Below are positions 1 to 9,762 of a stretch of 44,394 bases of DNA, in pieces (the stretch's first letter is position 1; every line of letters begins with the position of its first letter). This DNA comes from Candidatus Kaiserbacteria bacterium (GTDB taxonomy: Bacteria; Patescibacteriota; Minisyncoccia; Phycocordibacterales; Phycocordibacteraceae): the NCBI GenBank assembly GCA_016217905.1, contig JACRFL010000002.1, positions 82,817 through 127,210 of the forward strand, in the 5' to 3' direction. The notes below the pieces were generated by a model. The model was not told where the DNA came from, made no database searches, and saw only the letters and a program-made list of their open reading frames with translations. A program made the translations under genes and the position numbers.

Positions 1-358
1 GAAGAACGCCGCGGATCTTTTCAGCGTTGCCGGCGAAGTCGTTTTTGTCCCCCGTGACCCCGCTCTCGGGAAAGACCCAGATATGCGCGTGCGGTACTTC
101 GTCTCCGATAATTTTTGAAAGCACCCACTCGGTGCCGAAGGCTTTGCGCTGCGCCTGTGCTACGTTCCTGACCACTTCAAAATATGCCCCGACATTCGGC
201 ACATCCCACACCCAGCGATAATGCCGTTTCGGAATAACCTGGGCGTGCCCGGGAGCCTGCGGATGAATATCCAGAAAGGCAAGGAAGTTGTCGTCCTCGT
301 ATACTTTAGTCGCCGGAATTTCACCCCTGACAATCTTGCAGAAAATACAGTCGTCCAT
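1..358 (-). CDS. HIT family protein (3' end truncated by window edge)
   Basis: Reverse-strand translation from ATG at 358: [47 protein letters not shown]...[10 protein letters not shown]; typical HIT N-terminus and triad region. Not in the ORF track because it runs off the edge. Confidence 0.9.
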   Translation of the reverse strand, partial: MDDCIFCKIVRGEIPATKVYEDDNFLAFLDIHPQAPGHAQVIPKRHYRWVWDVPNVGAYFEVVRNVAQAQRKAFGTEWVLSKIIGDEVPHAHIWVFPESGVTGDKNDFAGNAEKIRGVL

Positions 359-402
359 TGCTACAGGATACCGCAATTGATTCCTGATACAATCGACACA
401 CG

Positions 403-2127
403 ATGTTTCCGCTCCATGAACCGCTGACCGACACGCTGCGCGAAGAACTCGCGGCACACGACGACCTCACTGCGGCCTTGCTTGCGCGCCGCGGCGTTCT
501 GACGAAAGAGGCGGCGGAGAAATTTCTCAATCCCTCGTACGACGCGCACCTCCATGATCCGTTTCTGATGACCGATATGCACAAAGCCTCGGAGCGACTC
601 GCGCGCGCCATTCTCACTGGAGAAAAAATCGCCGTCTGGAGCGACTACGACTGCGACGGCATCCCGGGCGCGGTCCTGCTTCACGACTTTCTGAAAAAAG
701 CCGGAGCGAATTTCGAAAACTATATTCCGCATCGGCACGAAGAAGGATACGGAATGAACGTGAGCGGTGTCGAGAAGCTCGCGAAGAGCGGGGTTCAGCT
801 TATTGTCACGGTAGATTCCGGTATCACGGACGTGGAGCCGATCGCGCGCGCGAACGAGCTCGGCATGGAGGTCATCGTTACGGACCACCACTTGCCGGGA
901 GAGAAGTTGCCGGATGCGCTCGCGATTCTCAATCCGAATGCGCGCGCCGATGAGACATATCCCTTCCGTGGACTCTGCGGCTCGGGCGTCGCGTGGAAGC
1001 TGGTGTGCGCGGCGCTCGCACAAACGCCAAAGCTGCGCGAGCGCGTACCCGCGGGGTGGGAGAAGTGGCTCCTTGATATGGTGGGGCTCGCAACCATCGC
1101 GGATATGGTTCCGCTTGTGGACGAGAACCGCGCGCTTGCCATGTACGGAATCAAGGTGATGCGCAAATCGCCGCGGCTCGGTTTGCAAAAATTATGTCGC
1201 GGCATGCGCGTCGAGCAGCGCGCGATTACCGAAGACGATGTCGGCTTCATGATCGCCCCGCGGGTGAACGCTGCGAGCCGGATGGGAGAAGCGCGCGACG
1301 CATTTGCGCTCTTCACGACCGACGACGAGAGCGAGGCCGACCTGCTCGCGAAGAAATTGGAGAAAGCAAATCGGACACGGAAAGCGGAGGCGGGTGCCAT
1401 CACGCGCGCGGTGCACGCGCGACTCAAAGAGCGCGAGATAAGGAGCGTGATAGCGCTCGGGGACCCCGAGTGGCGGCCCGCTCTTCTTGGACTCGTTGCG
1501 AACACCATCGCTGAAGAATACGAGCGCCCCGTTTTTCTCTGGGGGCGCGAATGGAGCATGAGCTTGAAAGGTTCGGTGCGCTCGGGAGGCGCGACGCACA
1601 TCCTCGAGCTCATGCAGGCCGCTGAAAATGTTTTCGCGCAATTCGGAGGACACAGGGCCGCGGGCGGTTTCACCGTGCAGGATACTGAAGTTTTTTTCCT
1701 GGAGGATCGTCTTGTTGAAGCGTACGCGCGAATCACGGCGGGCGAGAAGAGCGTTGACGTGCTCGCGGAGCGCGCCGACGCTGTGCTCGTTCCAGAAGAG
1801 GTGACACTGTCCTTTCTTGCCAAGATAGAGCGGCTTTCTCCATTTGGTATGGATAATCCAAAACCTGTGTTCCTGCTGCGCGATGTGTTCGTACGAGAGA
1901 TTTCACGTTTTGGAAAAGCGGAAGAGCATTTGAAATTAAAAATTGATTCGCGCGAAGGAAATAGAAGTATCGACGTAGTAACTTTTTTTGTGAAGGGTCC
2001 CGTCGCACGCACGGCACAAGAGCTCGCGCAGGGCAGTCGTGCGCACATCCTCGCACACCTCGAGCGTGACACGTTCTCGCGCGGCAACCCGGTGCGTCTA
2101 AGACTTCTGGACATTAGAGTTGTATAG
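403..2127 (+). CDS. recJ: single-stranded-DNA-specific exonuclease RecJ
   Basis: DHH-family motifs: [77 protein letters not shown]. Confidence 0.95.
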   Translation: MFPLHEPLTDTLREELAAHDDLTAALLARRGVLTKEAAEKFLNPSYDAHLHDPFLMTDMHKASERLARAILTGEKIAVWSDYDCDGIPGAVLLHDFLKKAGANFENYIPHRHEEGYGMNVSGVEKLAKSGVQLIVTVDSGITDVEPIARANELGMEVIVTDHHLPGEKLPDALAILNPNARADETYPFRGLCGSGVAWKLVCAALAQTPKLRERVPAGWEKWLLDMVGLATIADMVPLVDENRALAMYGIKVMRKSPRLGLQKLCRGMRVEQRAITEDDVGFMIAPRVNAASRMGEARDAFALFTTDDESEADLLAKKLEKANRTRKAEAGAITRAVHARLKEREIRSVIALGDPEWRPALLGLVANTIAEEYERPVFLWGREWSMSLKGSVRSGGATHILELMQAAENVFAQFGGHRAAGGFTVQDTEVFFLEDRLVEAYARITAGEKSVDVLAERADAVLVPEEVTLSFLAKIERLSPFGMDNPKPVFLLRDVFVREISRFGKAEEHLKLKIDSREGNRSIDVVTFFVKGPVARTAQELAQGSRAHILAHLERDTFSRGNPVRLRLLDIRVV

Positions 2128-2135
2128 TAAGCGGG

Positions 2136-2552
2136 ATGAAATTCACCATCCACGCCGACGGCGGCGCAAGAGGAAATCCGGGCCCCGCGGGCGCGGGCGC
2201 GATGATCCGCGACCACCTCGGCAACTCGGTCGCGAGCGTCTCGCGATTTTTGGGCACGCGCACCAATAACTTCGCCGAATACGAGGCGGTGATTCTCGCC
2301 TTTGAGACGCTCGCAAAACTTCTGAAAGGGAAGACGGGCGCGGTAGAAGTAGCAGTGAAGATGGACAGCGAACTCGTTGTGAAGCAGATGAAGGGCGTCT
2401 ATAAGGTGAAGCACCCGACGATGAAGGCACAGTATGCGCGTCTCATGCATGCGGCCAGCGCCTTCAAATCCGTCTCCTTCACCCACGTCCCGCGCGCACA
2501 AAACTCCGACGCCGACGCGCTCGCGAACGAAGCGATGGATAGGGGTGCATGA
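2136..2552 (+). CDS. rnhA: ribonuclease HI-like protein
   Basis: MKFTIHADGGARGNPGPAGAGAMIRD, NFAEYEAVILA, MDSELVVKQMKGVYKVKHP, HVPRAQNSDADALANEA. Confidence 0.9.
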   Translation: MKFTIHADGGARGNPGPAGAGAMIRDHLGNSVASVSRFLGTRTNNFAEYEAVILAFETLAKLLKGKTGAVEVAVKMDSELVVKQMKGVYKVKHPTMKAQYARLMHAASAFKSVSFTHVPRAQNSDADALANEAMDRGA

Positions 2553-4071
2553 ATATCTTAATTGCTGTTGTTTCAGGGTTCGCGAGTGGGGTTTTCTTGA
2601 GATCGCTGTTTTTCACTGGTTCGACTTCGCTCACCACAGGTAGTTGGTGGCCAATACTATTTGTGGTTTTGCTCGCGGCGCTTGTGGGCGCTGTTGCTTT
2701 TATAAAGCCGCGCCACTTGTACTCACTTGGTGCGGTTTTCTTTTTGTTTGTGGCGTTTGGAATGATACGTGCGGCGGTTGCTGACACACCGTTACCAGCC
2801 GTGTTTGCGAATCAGGTGAAGCAGCGCGTGCAGTACGAGGGTCTCGTTGTCGCCGACCCCGACGTGCGCGACGCGAATCAGCGTGTGCAAGTGCGTGTGT
2901 CGAGGGGAGGTGAGTCAACAATTATGCTTGCGGTCGCCCCGCGCCGCCCCGAAGTCGCGGTGGGTGATCGAATATGGGTATCGGGAACGCTCGAGGTGCC
3001 GGAGGCATTCGCCGATGACGCTGGGCGTACCTTCCGCTACGATAAATATTTACAACGCGACGGCGTGCGATTTCTTTTGAGCTTCGCTTACTTGCGTGTG
3101 GAGTCACACGCCCCATGGTATTCACTTCCTGCCGCACTCGCGAGAGTGAAGCATATGTTTATAGATGGAATCAGAGCGACTCTCCCCGAGCCACACGCCT
3201 CGCTTGCCGGTGGGGTCGTGATAGGAGGGAAGTCAGGCCTCGGAAATGAGTTGAAAATGATTTTGTACGGAGCGGCTTGGTGCAAATCATCGTGCTCTCT
3301 GGCTACAACGTGATGGTCGTCGCCGAGTGGGTGATGGCGCTACTTGCGCTCACGAAACTCCCGCGGCGCTGGGGAGCTGGAGCAGGGGCGCTCGCTCTTC
3401 TCGTCTTCGTCGGCATCGCCGGCTTCTCGGCCACGGCAATTCGTGCCGCGATTATGGCGCTCATCGCGCTCTATGCTCGCGCAAGCGGGCGCACATATGC
3501 GGCAGGTCGCGCACTCCTCTTTGTGATACTCCTGATGCTCCTATGGAATCCTCTCTTTCTCGCCTTCGACCCCGGCTTTGGGCTCTCGGTGATCGCTACC
3601 GCCGGACTTATCTGGCTTGCTCCACTCATTGAGATAATTTTGTCATTTACGAAAAGTGCTTTTTGGAAAAATGCTGTCGCGACGACGCTTTCGGCACAAG
3701 TCGCGGTGTTGCCACTCCTTCTCTATGACACGGGGAATCTCTCACTCGTCTCAATCCCCGCTAACTTGCTCACAATGCCGATGGTCCCGCTCGCGATGGG
3801 CTTCTCCGCGCTCGCCGGGCTCGCGGGGATACTCTTTGGTTCCCTTCTTCCTCTTCTTGGTATTGTCCTTGCGTTCCCCGCATATCTTGCCAATGCTTAC
3901 CTCATATTCATCGCGCACGAGAGTGCCGCACTGCCGTTTTCGGCTTACATGCTCCCTCCCTTTCCGTTTTGGCTTGTGCTCGTTGCCTATGCCACACTTA
4001 TTTATGTTGCTTCGTCAAAACGCTTCTCCACGACACCCCAATTAAGGTTCGCAAAGAAGGCGTCGATGTAA
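2549..4071 (+). pseudogene. comEC: ComEC/Rec2-family competence protein, split into two ORFs (2549..3313 and 3277..4071) by a -1 frameshift
   Basis: ORF1 ends ...GGVVIGGKSGLGNELK then goes out of frame; adding one A at 3254-3257 gives GLGNELKNDFVRSGLVQIIVLSGYNVMVVAEW, the usual ComEC core, continuing in ORF2. Confidence 0.85.
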
Positions 4072-4592
4072 TTTTTCTTTTCCGCCGGCACGTAGTCCAC
4101 CATGTACGCGTGTTCCCAAAGGTCGAGTGCGAGGAGGATGGGGAGGCCGGCGAGCTGTCCGAGCTCATGGTCGGCGACAAAGACAGTGTGGATGGTGTGC
4201 GCAGCTGGATCAGCATAGACAACAACCCAGCCGATGCCGCGCGTTCCCGCAACTTCTTTTATATGTGCGACGAGTCCTTGCTCTCCATATTTTTCAACAA
4301 CTGATTTCTCGAGCGTGCCGCCTGTGGTGGACGACGTCGAACCACCCTCAAACTGCTCGAAATAGTACTCATGCATGCGCATGCCGTCGAATTCAAACGC
4401 GAAGCGTCGCCGTAGCTCCGCAACGAGATACGGATCAAGCTCGAGTTGTCCGGCGCGGACAGCCGAGAGCTTCTCCGTAATAAGATTCGCGTGCTTCACG
4501 TACCCCTCGTACAAAGCGAAATGCACGGCGACCTGCTTCTGCGAAATTCCCTCAAGCGGCGGGAGATCGAATGTTTTTGTCGGGTATGTCAT
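4002..4592 (-). CDS. sodA: superoxide dismutase, Fe/Mn family
   Basis: MTYPTKTFDLPPLEGISQKQVAVHFALYEGYVKHANLI...RMHEYYFEQFEGG...LALDLWEHAYMVDYVPAEKKNYIDAFFANLNW; DxWEHAY signature and candidate metal ligands present. Start chosen at 4592 rather than 4625. Confidence 0.85.
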   Translation of the reverse strand: MTYPTKTFDLPPLEGISQKQVAVHFALYEGYVKHANLITEKLSAVRAGQLELDPYLVAELRRRFAFEFDGMRMHEYYFEQFEGGSTSSTTGGTLEKSVVEKYGEQGLVAHIKEVAGTRGIGWVVVYADPAAHTIHTVFVADHELGQLAGLPILLALDLWEHAYMVDYVPAEKKNYIDAFFANLNWGVVEKRFDEAT

Positions 4593-4625
4593 AGGCATAA
4601 AATGTACCATATACTTACTCAACAC

Positions 4626-5207
4626 ATGCCGCGTAAATTACCGACGAGTTTCTACCTCGTTCTTCTCGTCATTCTCCTCGCCGGGAACATCGGCGTGTAT
4701 CGGGCGATATTCGCGCCGCCCGTGCCTGCCGTCATCGTTCTTGCGGTGGGGGAGAAAGGCGGCGCGACCATCGTGCGGAGTCCGAGTGGAGAAATCGTCC
4801 TTGTCGACGCCGGTCCGGATGCGGGCATTTTGCGCGCGCTCGGAGCAGCGCTTGCGCCGTGGGAACGCACCATTGGTACGGTCGTTCTCACGGGCACGCA
4901 GGCCGGCCTTATCGGCGGCCTGCCGGAAGTCTTGAGTCGCTACCGCGTCTCGGCGCTCGCGCGCGCCGGCGCGCAGGGACCGAAGAGTCTGGAGGCCGCG
5001 CTCGCGGCTGCCGCGAGCGCGGAAACGGGCCTGCAGCAGAAAAGCATTCCGTACGGCGTGCGTCTCGCGCTTTCAGACGGGACGTCCATCGACGTCATCG
5101 CGTCCGGCGTATTCAGGATCTCCTTCGACACCGCCTCACTCGACATCTCTTCGAGCACTCCCGCCGGAGTCTACCTTTCAGACGGGGTCACGATACGCGG
5201 CCGCTAG
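4626..5207 (+). CDS. membrane-anchored ComEC-type metallo-beta-lactamase-like protein with degenerate metal site
   Basis: MPRKLPTSFYLVLLVILLAGNIGVYRAIF (TM) then VIVLAVGEKGGATIVRSPSGEIVLVDAGPDAGILRALGAALAPWERTIGTVVLTGTQAGLIGGLPEVLSRY; follows the ComEC C-terminal MBL pattern, but THxHADH is TGTQAGL. Confidence 0.7.
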   Translation: MPRKLPTSFYLVLLVILLAGNIGVYRAIFAPPVPAVIVLAVGEKGGATIVRSPSGEIVLVDAGPDAGILRALGAALAPWERTIGTVVLTGTQAGLIGGLPEVLSRYRVSALARAGAQGPKSLEAALAAAASAETGLQQKSIPYGVRLALSDGTSIDVIASGVFRISFDTASLDISSSTPAGVYLSDGVTIRGR

Positions 5208-5446
5208 ATCGCCTTCGCCTTCTTGAGCGTGGCGTAAGCTCCGTTCTTTTTTATGGTCTTGAGCCCTTTCATCGAAACGAGGGCGACGACCGTTTTGCCG
5301 AGTTCGGGCACGTAGATGCGGCGCTTTTGGAGATTCGCCTTGCGACGGACCGTGCCCGTCGGGTTGAATTGCGTCGCGCGGGTGCGGTTCGAGTACCGCC
5401 CGCCGATTTGCGTGCTTTTGCCGGTTATATCGCAGGATCGCGCCAT
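5204..5446 (-). CDS. rpmB: 50S ribosomal protein L28
   Basis: MARSCDITGKSTQIGGRYSNRTRATQFNPTGTVRRKANLQKRRIYVPELGKTVVALVSMKGLKTIKKNGAYATLKKAKAI. Confidence 0.92.
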   Translation of the reverse strand: MARSCDITGKSTQIGGRYSNRTRATQFNPTGTVRRKANLQKRRIYVPELGKTVVALVSMKGLKTIKKNGAYATLKKAKAI

Positions 5447-5486
5447 GGCGAACGCATGGTAGCATATCCCGTAGCGCAACTCAATC

Positions 5487-6122
5487 ATGGACACTGCTCT
5501 CTCGCTCGTCGTTCTCATTCTTTCCGTCATCGCGCACGAGGTTGCGCACGGATACGCCGCCAACTCGCTTGGCGACCCGACCGCGCGGCTCGCCGGCCGC
5601 CTCACCATGAATCCACTCCCGCACATCGACCTCATGGGCTCGATCATCATCCCCGCGCTTCTCGTCACCACCCACTCGCCGATACTCTTCGGCTGGGCGA
5701 AGCCGGTCCCTTATAACCCCTACAATCTCCGGAATCAGCGTTGGGGCGAGGCACTCGTTGCACTCGCCGGCAGCGCGACAAACATCTTTCTCGCAGTCAT
5801 GTTCGGCCTCGTTGTCCGTTTTGGCTCCTCTGTTGGATTCGATGCGCTTGCGCTCTCGCTCGCCTCGACTATCGCCTTTGTTAACCTCTTCCTCGGCCTC
5901 TTCAACCTTATCCCGTTCCCGCCGCTTGACGGATTCACCGCGCTGCGCGCGGCGCTCCCCTGGCACCTCGCGTCGGGCATGACCCGCCTTCAAGCCCGCG
6001 TGCACGGCGCGGGCGCGCTCTCGCTCATCCTCTTCCTGCTCCTTTTCTCGTACGTCTTTGCCGCGCCGTTCTTCAAACTCGTCCTCTGGATTTTTGGGCT
6101 GATCACCGGTGCCGGTACATAG
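5487..6122 (+). CDS. site-2 protease family (M50) membrane metalloprotease
   Basis: VIAHEVAHGYAANSLGDPTA (HExxH) and NLFLGLFNLIPFPPLDGF (NPDG-like), multiple TM segments. Confidence 0.92.
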   Translation: MDTALSLVVLILSVIAHEVAHGYAANSLGDPTARLAGRLTMNPLPHIDLMGSIIIPALLVTTHSPILFGWAKPVPYNPYNLRNQRWGEALVALAGSATNIFLAVMFGLVVRFGSSVGFDALALSLASTIAFVNLFLGLFNLIPFPPLDGFTALRAALPWHLASGMTRLQARVHGAGALSLILFLLLFSYVFAAPFFKLVLWIFGLITGAGT

Positions 6123-6187
6123 CGCCCTTCACCAACTCTCTACAGCAGTCGCCTGTTCCGATGCGCGCGGCTGGTATACTACGGGGG

Positions 6188-6619
6188 ATGGAACATCAAG
6201 TGCCGCAGTTCATCGAGGTGGAGGACAGGATCATCGGCCCTCTGACCCTCAAACAGTTTATTTATCTCGCCGGCGCCGGCGGCATTTGTGTCTCCCTCTT
6301 CGCATACGCGCCCCTGCTGCTCGCCATTCTGCTCTCGCTGCCGGTGGCCGTCCTCGCGGCGGCTCTCGCTTTCTACAAGATAAACGGGAAGCCTTTTGTC
6401 GAGGTGCTCGAGGCCGGCTTCAACTATTACACGGGCGCGAAGCTCTTCCTGTGGAAACATCAGGAGTCGGGAGCTCCGGAAAGGAGCGCTGCGACTGAAG
6501 CGGCGGCGCCAGTACCGCAGCGCGGCACGCCGAAACTCACGCGCGGGAAGCTCTCGGAGCTCGCGTGGTCGCTTGATGTAAAATCTGCGGGCGGCAACTC
6601 CGCGAGCCGCGAAATCTGA
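6188..6619 (+). CDS. PrgI family protein (T4SS-associated)
   Basis: MEHQVPQFIEVEDRIIGPLTLKQFIYLAGAGGICVSLF...FYKINGKPFVEVLEAGFNYYTGAKLFLWKHQ; first gene of a VirB4-containing operon. Confidence 0.85.
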   Translation: MEHQVPQFIEVEDRIIGPLTLKQFIYLAGAGGICVSLFAYAPLLLAILLSLPVAVLAAALAFYKINGKPFVEVLEAGFNYYTGAKLFLWKHQESGAPERSAATEAAAPVPQRGTPKLTRGKLSELAWSLDVKSAGGNSASREI

Positions 6620-6620
6620 T

Positions 6621-7256
6621 ATGGCGGCGCAAACGGCGAATCCGACGCAGCAGTTCGTTCCGGTCAAAGAGATCCGAAACGGCATCGTCATCCTCAAGGA
6701 CGGCAGCTATCGCGGCGTGCTCATCTGCTCGTCGATCAATTTCGCCCTCAAGTCAACAGACGAACAGCACGCGATCACCGTCGGCTTCCAGAATTTTCTC
6801 AACACGCTCGATTTCTCGATACAAATCGTCGTCAATTCCCGCAAGATGGACCTGCGGCCGTACCTCGCGCTCCTTGAAGAAAAGGCTCCGGAACAGAAGA
6901 CCGAACTCATGCGGATCCAGCTCCGCGAGTACATCGAATTCGTCCGCTCCTTTACGGACCAGGCGAACATCATGACGAAGTCGTTTTATGTCGTCGTGTC
7001 CTACGCTCCGCACATCACGGCCGGGAGCGCGGTCGGCTTTTTCCGCCGTGATAACGCATCGGAGAAAAATGCGGCCGCTGAAGTTTCCTTCGAAGAAAAC
7101 CGAGCCCAGCTCGAACAGCGTCTGACCCTCGTCGCGAGCGGCCTCGCGGGCACCGGCGTCCGCGCGGTGCCGCTCGGCACCGAGGAGATCATCGAGCTTC
7201 TCTACCGCTCCTTCAATCCGGGAGAACTCGAGAACCCCATCCGTCTCGACAACTGA
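6621..7256 (+). CDS. TraC/VirB4 N-terminal-domain-like protein encoded separately
   Basis: MAAQTANPTQQFVPVKEIRNGIVILKDGSYRGVLICSSINFALKSTDEQHAITVGFQNFLNTLDFSIQIVVNSRKM; lies between PrgI and the VirB4 ATPase. Confidence 0.75.
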   Translation: MAAQTANPTQQFVPVKEIRNGIVILKDGSYRGVLICSSINFALKSTDEQHAITVGFQNFLNTLDFSIQIVVNSRKMDLRPYLALLEEKAPEQKTELMRIQLREYIEFVRSFTDQANIMTKSFYVVVSYAPHITAGSAVGFFRRDNASEKNAAAEVSFEENRAQLEQRLTLVASGLAGTGVRAVPLGTEEIIELLYRSFNPGELENPIRLDN

Positions 7257-7257
7257 T

Positions 7258-9081
7258 ATGGCCCTTCTCGACTTTCTCAACCGCAAAAAAGAAAACGCGC
7301 AGAGCCCGACGGTTATGCCGGTCTTGCCAAAGGATATTTACAAGCAGGGATCGCTGGACCTCGTCGATACAATCGCCCCGACCGCTCTTTCGATCGGCTC
7401 GCGCGAGCTCGAGCTGGGAGAAAAGTTCGTTCGCGCTTTCTACACCATATCCTATCCCCGCTTCCTTTCCGACAGCTGGTTCTCTCCCGTCATCAACCTC
7501 GACAAAGCGCTTGACGTCTCGATATTCATCCACCCTATTGAGACCGAGCAGGCCCTGCGCGGTTTCCAGAAGAAAGTCGCCGAGGTGCAGAGTCAGATCA
7601 ACGAACGCGAGGCGAAAGGGCTTGTGCGCGACCCCTTGCTCGACACGGCCTATCAGGACCTCGAGACCTTGCGCGACAGCCTCCAACAGGTGCAGGAAAA
7701 GCTTTTTGACGTCGGCCTCTACCTCGCTCTCTACGGCGATTCCAAAGAGGAGATCGACAAAACCGAGGGCGACATCCGTGGCATCCTCGACGCCAAGCTC
7801 GTCTACACGAAGCCGGCCCTCTTCCAGCAGGAACAGGGGTTCCGCTCCTGTTTGCCCTTGGGGACCGACGAACTCCTGGTCCACTCGAAGCTGAACTCTT
7901 CTCCGCTCTCCTCGATTTTCCCTTTCGTCTCTTTCGACCTCACGAGCGACCGCGGCATCCTCTACGGCATCAACCGGCACAACTCGTCGCTCATTCTTTT
8001 CGATCGCTTCTCGCTCGAGAACTACAATTCCGTCGTCTTCGCGAAATCCGGTTCCGGCAAGAGCTATGCCACGAAGCTCGAGATACTCCGCTCGCTCATG
8101 TTCGGCACGGACGTCATCGTTATCGACCCGGAGCGCGAGTACGAGCAGCTCGCGGAATCTACCGGCGGACGCGCGTTCCATATCTCGCTCTCCTCCGAGC
8201 ACCACATCAATCCGTTCGACCTCCCGCCGGTCAAGGAGGACGAGGACCCGAAAGACGTTTTGCGCTCTAACATCATCGCGCTTGTTGGGCTCTTCCGCAT
8301 CATGCTGCCGGGCCTCACTCCCGAAGAGGACGCCCTCATCGACCGCGCGGTGAGCGAGACCTATGCGCTCAAGGACATCACCGGCGACTCCGATTTCACC
8401 GGCGCGGAGCCACCCTTGCTCTCCGACTTCGAACAGGTGCTCTCCGGTATGGAGGGGAGCGCTTCCTTGGTCGAGCGACTTTCGAAATATACCCGCGGCA
8501 CCTGGGCCGGGTTCCTCAACCAGCCGACGAACATCGACATCAAGCAGCAGTTCGCGGTCTTCTCGGTACGCGACATGGAGGACGATTTGAAGCCGGTCGC
8601 GATGTACATAATCACGCACTACATCTGGAACGCCGTGCGCCACGAGCTGAAGAAGCGCCTGCTGATCATCGACGAGGCGTGGTGGATGATGAAGAGCGAG
8701 GACACGGCGTCATTCCTCTATTCGGTGGCGAAGCGCGGCCGCAAGTACTACCTGGGAGTCTGCACCATTACCCAGGACGTCGAGGACTTTCTCAAGAGCC
8801 CGTACGGGCGGCCTATTCTCACCAACTCTTCCCTGCAATTATTGTTGAAGCAGTCGCCGACGACGATTGACGTCCTGCAACAGACCTTCAGCCTCACCGA
8901 CGAAGAGAAATATCTCCTGCTCGAGGCCGGCGTGGGCGAGGGGCTCTTCTTCGCGGGCCTCAAGCATGTCGCGATCAAGATCGTCGCGAGCTACACCGAA
9001 GACCAGATCATCACGAGCGACCCGTCGCAGCTCCTCGCCATCAAGCAGGAGAAAGAGCGCTATGGCGCGGAGAAAAAATAG
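7258..9081 (+). CDS. virB4: VirB4/TraC-like conjugal transfer ATPase
   Basis: Walker A VVFAKSGSGKSYATKLEILRSLMFGTDVIVIDPEREYEQLA; Walker B RLLIIDEAWWMM; GVCTITQDVEDFL. Confidence 0.92.
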   Translation: MALLDFLNRKKENAQSPTVMPVLPKDIYKQGSLDLVDTIAPTALSIGSRELELGEKFVRAFYTISYPRFLSDSWFSPVINLDKALDVSIFIHPIETEQALRGFQKKVAEVQSQINEREAKGLVRDPLLDTAYQDLETLRDSLQQVQEKLFDVGLYLALYGDSKEEIDKTEGDIRGILDAKLVYTKPALFQQEQGFRSCLPLGTDELLVHSKLNSSPLSSIFPFVSFDLTSDRGILYGINRHNSSLILFDRFSLENYNSVVFAKSGSGKSYATKLEILRSLMFGTDVIVIDPEREYEQLAESTGGRAFHISLSSEHHINPFDLPPVKEDEDPKDVLRSNIIALVGLFRIMLPGLTPEEDALIDRAVSETYALKDITGDSDFTGAEPPLLSDFEQVLSGMEGSASLVERLSKYTRGTWAGFLNQPTNIDIKQQFAVFSVRDMEDDLKPVAMYIITHYIWNAVRHELKKRLLIIDEAWWMMKSEDTASFLYSVAKRGRKYYLGVCTITQDVEDFLKSPYGRPILTNSSLQLLLKQSPTTIDVLQQTFSLTDEEKYLLLEAGVGEGLFFAGLKHVAIKIVASYTEDQIITSDPSQLLAIKQEKERYGAEKK

Positions 9082-9733
9082 TCCGGAGCCGCCGGTGATG
9101 ACCTGGCCGAAGGCGACGCCCTTCCTCGTGTTGGCCGCCGTTTTCGATGCCCTCCGTTTTATGTTCGAGTGGTTCATATTTTTCGGGCCGGCACTGGCCG
9201 GAGTCGCTTGTACGGTCTCGGCCAACAACACCGCTATCGGCAACGCGGTTGGAACAGCCGTCACCGAATCTGTGTGCGGCGGGGGGGCCGTCGCGGCCGG
9301 CTTCCTCGGTGCGGGAATAATCGGGCCCCTGGGGATCGTGATGGCGATGGTCACTGGGTTTGCCGGCTGGCTCGCGGTCGGGATCGCGTTAGTCATGTTC
9401 AACCGGCGCATATTCAAGGAAAATGCGCTATGGTTCGCCGCGAGCCTCCTCGTAAGCGAGGTGCCCTTTATCGGTTCGGTGCCCGCAATCACTCTGGCCG
9501 TATGGAAAATGCATGGCACCCAGATCCGGGTCGAGAAAGCGGCGCATAAGAAATGGGCGGACGAGCAAGCGGCGCAACAACTTCAGGAAAGGAATCAGCA
9601 AGCCGCGGAGCTTATGCAGCTCCAAGCCACGCAACAAGCGCAGATCATGCAACAAGAAGCGGCAAATAATGCTGCCTATGCCGAAGCTGCGAACGACGAA
9701 GAAATCCCCGAGTCGGTGCGCGAAGCGGCATAA
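9062..9733 (+). CDS. hypothetical multi-pass membrane protein in T4SS-like locus, Gln/Ala-rich C-terminal tail
   Basis: ORF start overlaps virB4 end; hydrophobic segments then AAHKKWADEQAAQQLQERNQQAAELMQLQATQQAQIMQQEAANNAAYAE. Confidence 0.7.
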   Translation: MARRKNSPEPPVMTWPKATPFLVLAAVFDALRFMFEWFIFFGPALAGVACTVSANNTAIGNAVGTAVTESVCGGGAVAAGFLGAGIIGPLGIVMAMVTGFAGWLAVGIALVMFNRRIFKENALWFAASLLVSEVPFIGSVPAITLAVWKMHGTQIRVEKAAHKKWADEQAAQQLQERNQQAAELMQLQATQQAQIMQQEAANNAAYAEAANDEEIPESVREAA

Positions 9734-9762
9734 ATGCCTCCGGCAGGATATATACTAGGAGC

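Noticed and set aside
795-2501. 568-aa minus-strand ORF opposite recJ/rnhA
   Set aside because: Ser/Arg-rich antisense artefact; recJ and RNase H are well supported on the plus strand.
3251-3260. Programmed -1 translational frameshift in comEC
   Set aside because: No canonical X XXY YYZ slippery heptamer (site is G TTG AAA ATG) and no obvious downstream structure; an indel is more likely, though transcriptional slippage stays open.
7213-8643. 476-aa minus-strand ORF opposite virB4
   Set aside because: Shadow ORF of a GC-rich coding region; the plus strand has clear Walker motifs and the antisense protein is low-complexity with no recognisable motif.
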